From contig MFXP01000011.1 of the NCBI GenBank assembly GCA_001787535.1, forward strand, positions 1-63,712: DNA of 63,712 bases. Direction: 5' to 3'. Position numbers and translations under genes: made by a program. This DNA comes from Candidatus Peribacteria bacterium RIFCSPHIGHO2_01_FULL_51_35. Its GTDB lineage: Bacteria > Patescibacteriota > Gracilibacteria > Peribacterales > Peribacteraceae. The notes under the pieces are model-generated. The model was not told where the DNA came from and did not search any database. It saw nothing but the letters and a program-made list of their open reading frames with translations. The stretch's first letter is position 1, and each line of letters starts with the position of its first letter. Positions 60,088 to 63,712 of the stretch are shown piece after piece.

Positions 60088-61363
60088 AATCACCCAGGCA
60101 GCGCATGCAGGGAAATCCTGCAGGGACGCAGTGCAGTTTTCGTGCTTCGCAATAGGCATTGCCTCCCAAGAGGCACGCAAATTTGTCACAGGTTCCTCCC
60201 GCGGCAGCAGGAGACCATGTCTGCCTACTACCGGGCGAGAAGTTTGCAACGAGCCCGATGACATAGTGGAAGAAGTTTCGAACGGGAGAAGGGTTTGGCT
60301 GGGGAACTGGCACCGGCGGCGGTTGTGGCGGCGTTTCCGACACACAGCAATCCGCATTACATGCATCCGATCCGCAGGCGGGATCCTGAAAACAGCATTC
60401 CGCAGGAAATTCACAGACGTCGTTGCCGCAGGTTGGCCCCGAAAGAGGTGGCGGGAGAAAGATAGGAGGTGGAACGCTCGAAGTTTCCGGTGGCACGGGC
60501 GGAGGAGGCGGATTATCTTGAGGAATGTCTTCTCCGATGGGAGGCTCCTCGGAAGTTTCATCCGGAGGAGGCACAGTCTCCGTCGCATTGCAGAAGAAAA
60601 AACAACTGATGGGATCACCAAACGTTGCCGCCGGGAAGTCCCCGCAAGTCATGCCTTCCTGATAGTTTTCCCAGAGCGTGATATCAATCGGCGTGCCGCA
60701 CGTGGTTCCGAAGTTGCATCCATGACAGTAGATGGGATCCAAACTCTGGCAGGCGTCGCCCGTGCCGTTTTGATCAGTGTCTTCTTGATCGGGATTCGGC
60801 GACCAGGGACAGTTGTCTTCCGTATCACACATGTTGTCGGCATCTGTATCCTCTCCGTTCTCGCAGACGGGAGGAGGTTCTTCCTCATGAGGGGGAACGG
60901 GTGCGGGCACCGGGACGGGAGTTGGAACGGGAATAGGTGTTGGGATTGGAATGCTGCAATCAGCGGGACAGGTGAATGGCGTCTCGATAATGTGACAAAT
61001 TCCATCGCCACAGGTGCGTCCCTGGCAATCCATGAAGCACGGCAGCGCGCATCCCAGGCATTCCATTTCTTCGCAAATGTTGTCGCCGCAGAAAGGGGGT
61101 CTGGTGCAATCTTCCGGGCAGTTGCCTTCCGTTTCCTCCATTTGGCAAATGCCGTTGCCGCAGAACATGGGAGGAAAGGGAAAGTTCATGGCAGGATCGA
61201 CTACTCCACCCGCGGTATTGATACTTTGCGTCATGTTTTCCACGGCAACCGCATGCATGTATTCATTCGATGCGGGTTGTTGCACCGTGAGAATGACAAA
61301 ACTCAGCACGAGACCCAACCCAATGCCAACGACGGTTTTTCCGAAGAAATTTCCCAGAGTCAT
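60086..61363 (-). CDS. membrane-anchored cysteine-rich protein with TSP3-like repeat
   Basis: 425 residues. N-terminal membrane segment (VVGIGLGLVLSFVILTV), then short Cys motifs of the type CGNGICQMEETEGNCPEDC and CGDGICHIIETPFTCPADC, a Pro/Val linker, a thrombospondin type 3-like calcium segment (DTDADNMCDTEDNCPWSPNP), further Cys motifs, and a final Cys-rich domain. More than 35 Cys in all. It resembles in style the giant protein at 53864 and probably forms many disulfides outside the cell. Function unknown. Confidence 0.78.
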   Translation of the reverse strand: MTLGNFFGKTVVGIGLGLVLSFVILTVQQPASNEYMHAVAVENMTQSINTAGGVVDPAMNFPFPPMFCGNGICQMEETEGNCPEDCTRPPFCGDNICEEMECLGCALPCFMDCQGRTCGDGICHIIETPFTCPADCSIPIPTPIPVPTPVPVPAPVPPHEEEPPPVCENGEDTDADNMCDTEDNCPWSPNPDQEDTDQNGTGDACQSLDPIYCHGCNFGTTCGTPIDITLWENYQEGMTCGDFPAATFGDPISCFFFCNATETVPPPDETSEEPPIGEDIPQDNPPPPPVPPETSSVPPPIFLPPPLSGPTCGNDVCEFPAECCFQDPACGSDACNADCCVSETPPQPPPVPVPQPNPSPVRNFFHYVIGLVANFSPGSRQTWSPAAAGGTCDKFACLLGGNAYCEARKLHCVPAGFPCMRCLGD

Positions 61364-61447
61364 TGGGGGAGATACTACTCTGCGGCAGGGGTGTTTGCGA
61401 GAACGCCCCTTCGTGGGCGCGGTTGTTTGGTTTTATGTGCGATTGCC

Positions 61448-61486
61448 GCAGCCGCGAAGCCTGCCTGCCGGTAGGCAGGGGCTGCG
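61448..61486. repeat. nested GC-rich hairpin after purC
   Basis: Outer stem GCCGCAGCC/GGCTGCGGC and inner stem CCTGCCTGCC/GGTAGGCAGG. The inner palindrome resembles one at 27611-27630. A smaller hairpin, GCCCC-TTCGT-GGGC, lies near 61408. This is probably the 3' boundary for purC. Confidence 0.7.
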
Positions 61487-61487
61487 G

Positions 61488-62480
61488 CTAGGCATGAATT
61501 ATGTATTCTGCGAGGTTCTTTTCGATCCGCGCCGGCACATCCGGATCCGTGGGCAACGTGAACGGTTCTCCCGTCACGCGTTCGGCAAGATCGATGTATT
61601 TTTGCGCGAGCATCAGACGAATGTCATCGGTGATTGCGGGCTTAGGTTTGCCGTAATCAAACCCTTGCTCGCGCAGCCACAGGCGGAAAAATTCTTTGTC
61701 CAAACTTTCGGGTTCCTCCCCGCGCGCGTGGCGTTCCTCATAGGTGTCTGCTTTCCAGTAGCGTGAGGAATCGGGCGTGTGGACTTCATCCGCAATCGTG
61801 AGGACACCGTCCGCGTCGTAGCCCATTTCGTACTTGGTATCGACGAGGATCAACCCGCGTTTGGCGGCGATTTCCTGTCCTCTCTTGAAGAGTGCGAATG
61901 CCTTCTTTTCAATCTCTGCCCATTGCTGCTTTGTCGCGAGTCCGCGTTCCATAATCCCTGCCGGATCGATCAATTCGTCTTCCTCCGCCTTCGTCGTGGG
62001 TGTGATGATGACTTCTTTGAATTTCTGGTTCTTCACCATGCCTTCGGGGAGCAGATTCCCGCAGAAGTTCCGTATTCCTTTGTTGTAGTTCACCCAGGCC
62101 GAAGTGCCGGTGGATCCTGTAAGGTATCCGCGCACGACGATCTCCACTTTCAGCATGTCAAGGTTCTTTACGACCATAACATTCGGGTCCGGCACGGACA
62201 GCACATGGGTCGGCATCACATCCTCTATTTGGCCGAACCACCAGGCGCTGATGTGCGTAAGAACCTGCCCTTTCAAGGGAATAGTGCACCATAGAATATC
62301 AAAAGCGGACTGCCTGTCGGTTGTGATGAGGATGCGCTCCCTTTTGTTTGGCATGTAGACATCACGCACTTTGCCTGTGTATTTCTTCCCCAAGCCGGCA
62401 AAATCCGTCTTTTCGAGGGTGGTGTTGAGGAACGGCCGGAGCGCGTCTGCGGAAATCATGCGTGCCCGGAGAATACTCAT
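61488..62480 (-). CDS. purC: SAICAR synthetase
   Basis: 330-residue phosphoribosylaminoimidazole-succinocarboxamide synthase of purine synthesis, which ligates aspartate to CAIR using ATP. GKVRDVYMPNKRERILITTD, VVRGYLTGSTGTSAW, DTKYEMGYDADG and EVHTPDSSRYW are diagnostic. No other pur genes are near, so it acts as a single gene here. Length is in the long (300-330) class. Confidence 0.95.
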   Translation of the reverse strand: MSILRARMISADALRPFLNTTLEKTDFAGLGKKYTGKVRDVYMPNKRERILITTDRQSAFDILWCTIPLKGQVLTHISAWWFGQIEDVMPTHVLSVPDPNVMVVKNLDMLKVEIVVRGYLTGSTGTSAWVNYNKGIRNFCGNLLPEGMVKNQKFKEVIITPTTKAEEDELIDPAGIMERGLATKQQWAEIEKKAFALFKRGQEIAAKRGLILVDTKYEMGYDADGVLTIADEVHTPDSSRYWKADTYEERHARGEEPESLDKEFFRLWLREQGFDYGKPKPAITDDIRLMLAQKYIDLAERVTGEPFTLPTDPDVPARIEKNLAEYIIHA

Positions 62481-62547
62481 TTTTCAGGCGGTTTCCCATG
62501 CCTTTTTCGAGATCGGAAAGACAATAAAATTTGACAAAAAACCGCTC

Positions 62548-62576
62548 TTCACAGAAATCCTCATTTCCGCTATACT
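62548..62576 (+). promoter_or_regulatory. promoter of the right-end repeat protein
   Basis: TTCACA (62548-62553), 17 bases, TATACT (62571-62576). Transcription would start near 62583, leaving about 20 bases to the ATG at 62604. An isolated perfect TTGACA at 62531 is too far from the -10 to be used. Confidence 0.55.
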
Positions 62577-62603
62577 AATAAGAAATCTCACACAAACATC
62601 CAC

Positions 62604-63712
62604 ATGAGCCTGAGGCTCCCTCCTCCGTCGCCGTCACATGAGCCTGAACCGCAGGGGCCGGGCATGGAGACGATTCGCACTTTCCTGGCGAAAGGGGAGA
62701 AACCCGCCGTGGATTTTGCCACGAGCGAAGACCGAAGGGCATGGATCCATGCCACGTTGGAACGTTTGGGATATGAGTACCTGTCCCGGGAGGAAAAAGG
62801 CTTGGTTCGACAGTACCTCATAACCGTCACCGGATACTCGCGTGCACAGGTGGAACGGTTGATCCGAACGCATCGCAACCAGGGAAGTGAAATCACTGTC
62901 CAAAAAACTCGCTCCAGCCGGATCTTTGCGAATGCCATCTCCATCAGCCGGTCCCCGGCCGCGCTCGTCACCGCGATGTTCCTGTTGCTCGTCCTCACGC
63001 AATCGCGTTCGGAATCCAGATTGCCCGCGTCACTCGTTTTTTTGAACGAAGATGCGACGGACGTTTCGGATGATGGATCGAACGGCCAGAAAAAACCTCC
63101 ATCCGGAGATGCACTTGTTGCGAGCGTCCTTCCCACAGGGCAAGGATCCGCTTCTGTTGCTCCGCTCTACACGCAAACGAATGAAATCGTCACGCTGCCT
63201 TCCGGCGCCAGAGTGGTGCGACGCCGGCTCATTGCTCCTGCGGAACCGAGGAAGGCGGTGCAGAAGACTTCTGTTCTGAAACGATCACCACTGACGGCGG
63301 CCGCCCAACGCATCATCGACATCTTCGGTCCCGGACGGGACGGACAAGTGCTGATGTACGAGAACGGTGTCGCCGTATGGAAGAATGTTCCGAAGACGAC
63401 GATCCTGCGCGGCAGCGCGCCCACGGATAACGACAGCAATGGCCGCCGTCCTACGGAAGCGCGCGGCGATGAAGGACGAAGATTCGGCGGCGGCGGAACC
63501 AATCCGAACAGTGACGGACGAATCGAAACGCACGACCATGAAACGGACCCGACGGGTGGCATCTTGAACATCAATGCCGCTATGAGAGGCGTGCTTGCTG
63601 CGTCCCGCGGCGGGACGGGATTTGGCAGTTACTCCACGGGCGATCTGCTCGTTGGCAATGCGGGAGGAGGGCTGAATGCATTGGGCGTGGGTGCGAATGG
63701 ACAAGTGCTCAG
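62604..63712 (+). CDS. HTH-membrane-repeat fusion protein (partial, runs off the window)
   Basis: At least 369 residues, open to the window edge. Residues 37-97 (EDRRAWIHATLERLGYEYLS to TGYSRAQVERLIRTHRNQ) resemble the N-terminal helical DNA-binding segment of IS-type integrases. A membrane segment follows (ALVTAMFLLLVLT, about 125-137), then a charged, low-complexity stretch and the start of a Gly-rich beta-repeat region (RGGTGFGSYSTGDLLVGNAG) like phage tail-fibre or adhesin repeats. The arrangement predicts a cytosolic DNA-binding-like head joined to an exported fibre. Family unknown. Confidence 0.65.
   Translation, partial: MSLRLPPPSPSHEPEPQGPGMETIRTFLAKGEKPAVDFATSEDRRAWIHATLERLGYEYLSREEKGLVRQYLITVTGYSRAQVERLIRTHRNQGSEITVQKTRSSRIFANAISISRSPAALVTAMFLLLVLTQSRSESRLPASLVFLNEDATDVSDDGSNGQKKPPSGDALVASVLPTGQGSASVAPLYTQTNEIVTLPSGARVVRRRLIAPAEPRKAVQKTSVLKRSPLTAAAQRIIDIFGPGRDGQVLMYENGVAVWKNVPKTTILRGSAPTDNDSNGRRPTEARGDEGRRFGGGGTNPNSDGRIETHDHETDPTGGILNINAAMRGVLAASRGGTGFGSYSTGDLLVGNAGGGLNALGVGANGQVL

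Noticed and set aside
60062-61474. 470-codon open frame opposite the second Cys-rich protein
   Set aside because: Mirror frame of a GC-biased gene; no signal, domain or plausible start.
62531-62536. Perfect TTGACA as -35 of the right-end gene
   Set aside because: It is 34 bases from the TATACT box; TTCACA at 62548 has the correct 17-base spacing.

Overview
The window looks like a chromosome segment of a Patescibacteria (CPR) bacterium, most likely of the Peregrinibacteria/Peribacteria group. The evidence is a long S10-spc-alpha ribosomal protein operon without rpmD (L30), a mid-range GC content, TGA used as a stop, a class I lysyl-tRNA synthetase, many small orphan genes, and very large low-complexity secreted proteins with serine-rich linkers and SLH domains. 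The assignment is an inference; no 16S rRNA is present.

Layout. 1-1810: 3' end of 23S rRNA, 5S rRNA and the pseudouridine synthase RluB. 1856-10390: a beta-CASP RNase, a polysaccharide ABC exporter (permease and ATPase), a PhyH-type dioxygenase, a methyltransferase, a frameshifted sigma factor, an HD protein and class I LysRS. 10424-31752: ribosomal protein operon (rplC to rpsI) with secY, adk, map, infA, rpmJ and rpoA. It is interrupted by orphan genes, a PfpI protein, an inverted SLH-CAP gene and a four-helix-bundle gene. 31871-35943: small accessory genes, a HepT-MntA toxin-antitoxin pair, an IS1595-like element (833 bp, perfect 8-bp target duplication), a subtilisin and an ECF sigma factor. 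36042-47791: cell-surface region with a 1720-residue curlin-like protein, SLH and RTX proteins and an M23 peptidase. 48040-52887: tRNA-Thr, dprA, a membrane protein, tpiA, rpiB, rpe and a DUF192 lipoprotein. 52888-63712: a Tat-type zinc protease, a 1750-residue cysteine-rich protein, a Dsb-like protein without its CxxC, a second cysteine-rich protein, purC, and the start of a large repeat protein.

Three patterns cut across the gene list. (1) Gene junctions, and even the 3' coding ends of rplV and rpmC, carry inverted repeats built from short tandem words. At least nine word families occur, and one pair of arms encloses a gene for a four-helix-bundle protein of the 23S-intervening-sequence family. 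(2) Several accessory genes have sigma70-type promoters whose -10 box lies only 6-9 bases before the start codon, so their mRNAs should be leaderless. (3) Most other genes after a spacer lack a Shine-Dalgarno sequence and have a pyrimidine-rich tract before the start.

How the genes fit together: the first half is translation and secretion housekeeping. The second half is mostly cell-envelope display: polysaccharide export, S-layer-type anchoring, adhesin-like fibres, disulfide-rich surface proteins and proteases to remodel them. A short block of sugar-phosphate enzymes (tpiA, rpiB, rpe) and purC represents central metabolism.
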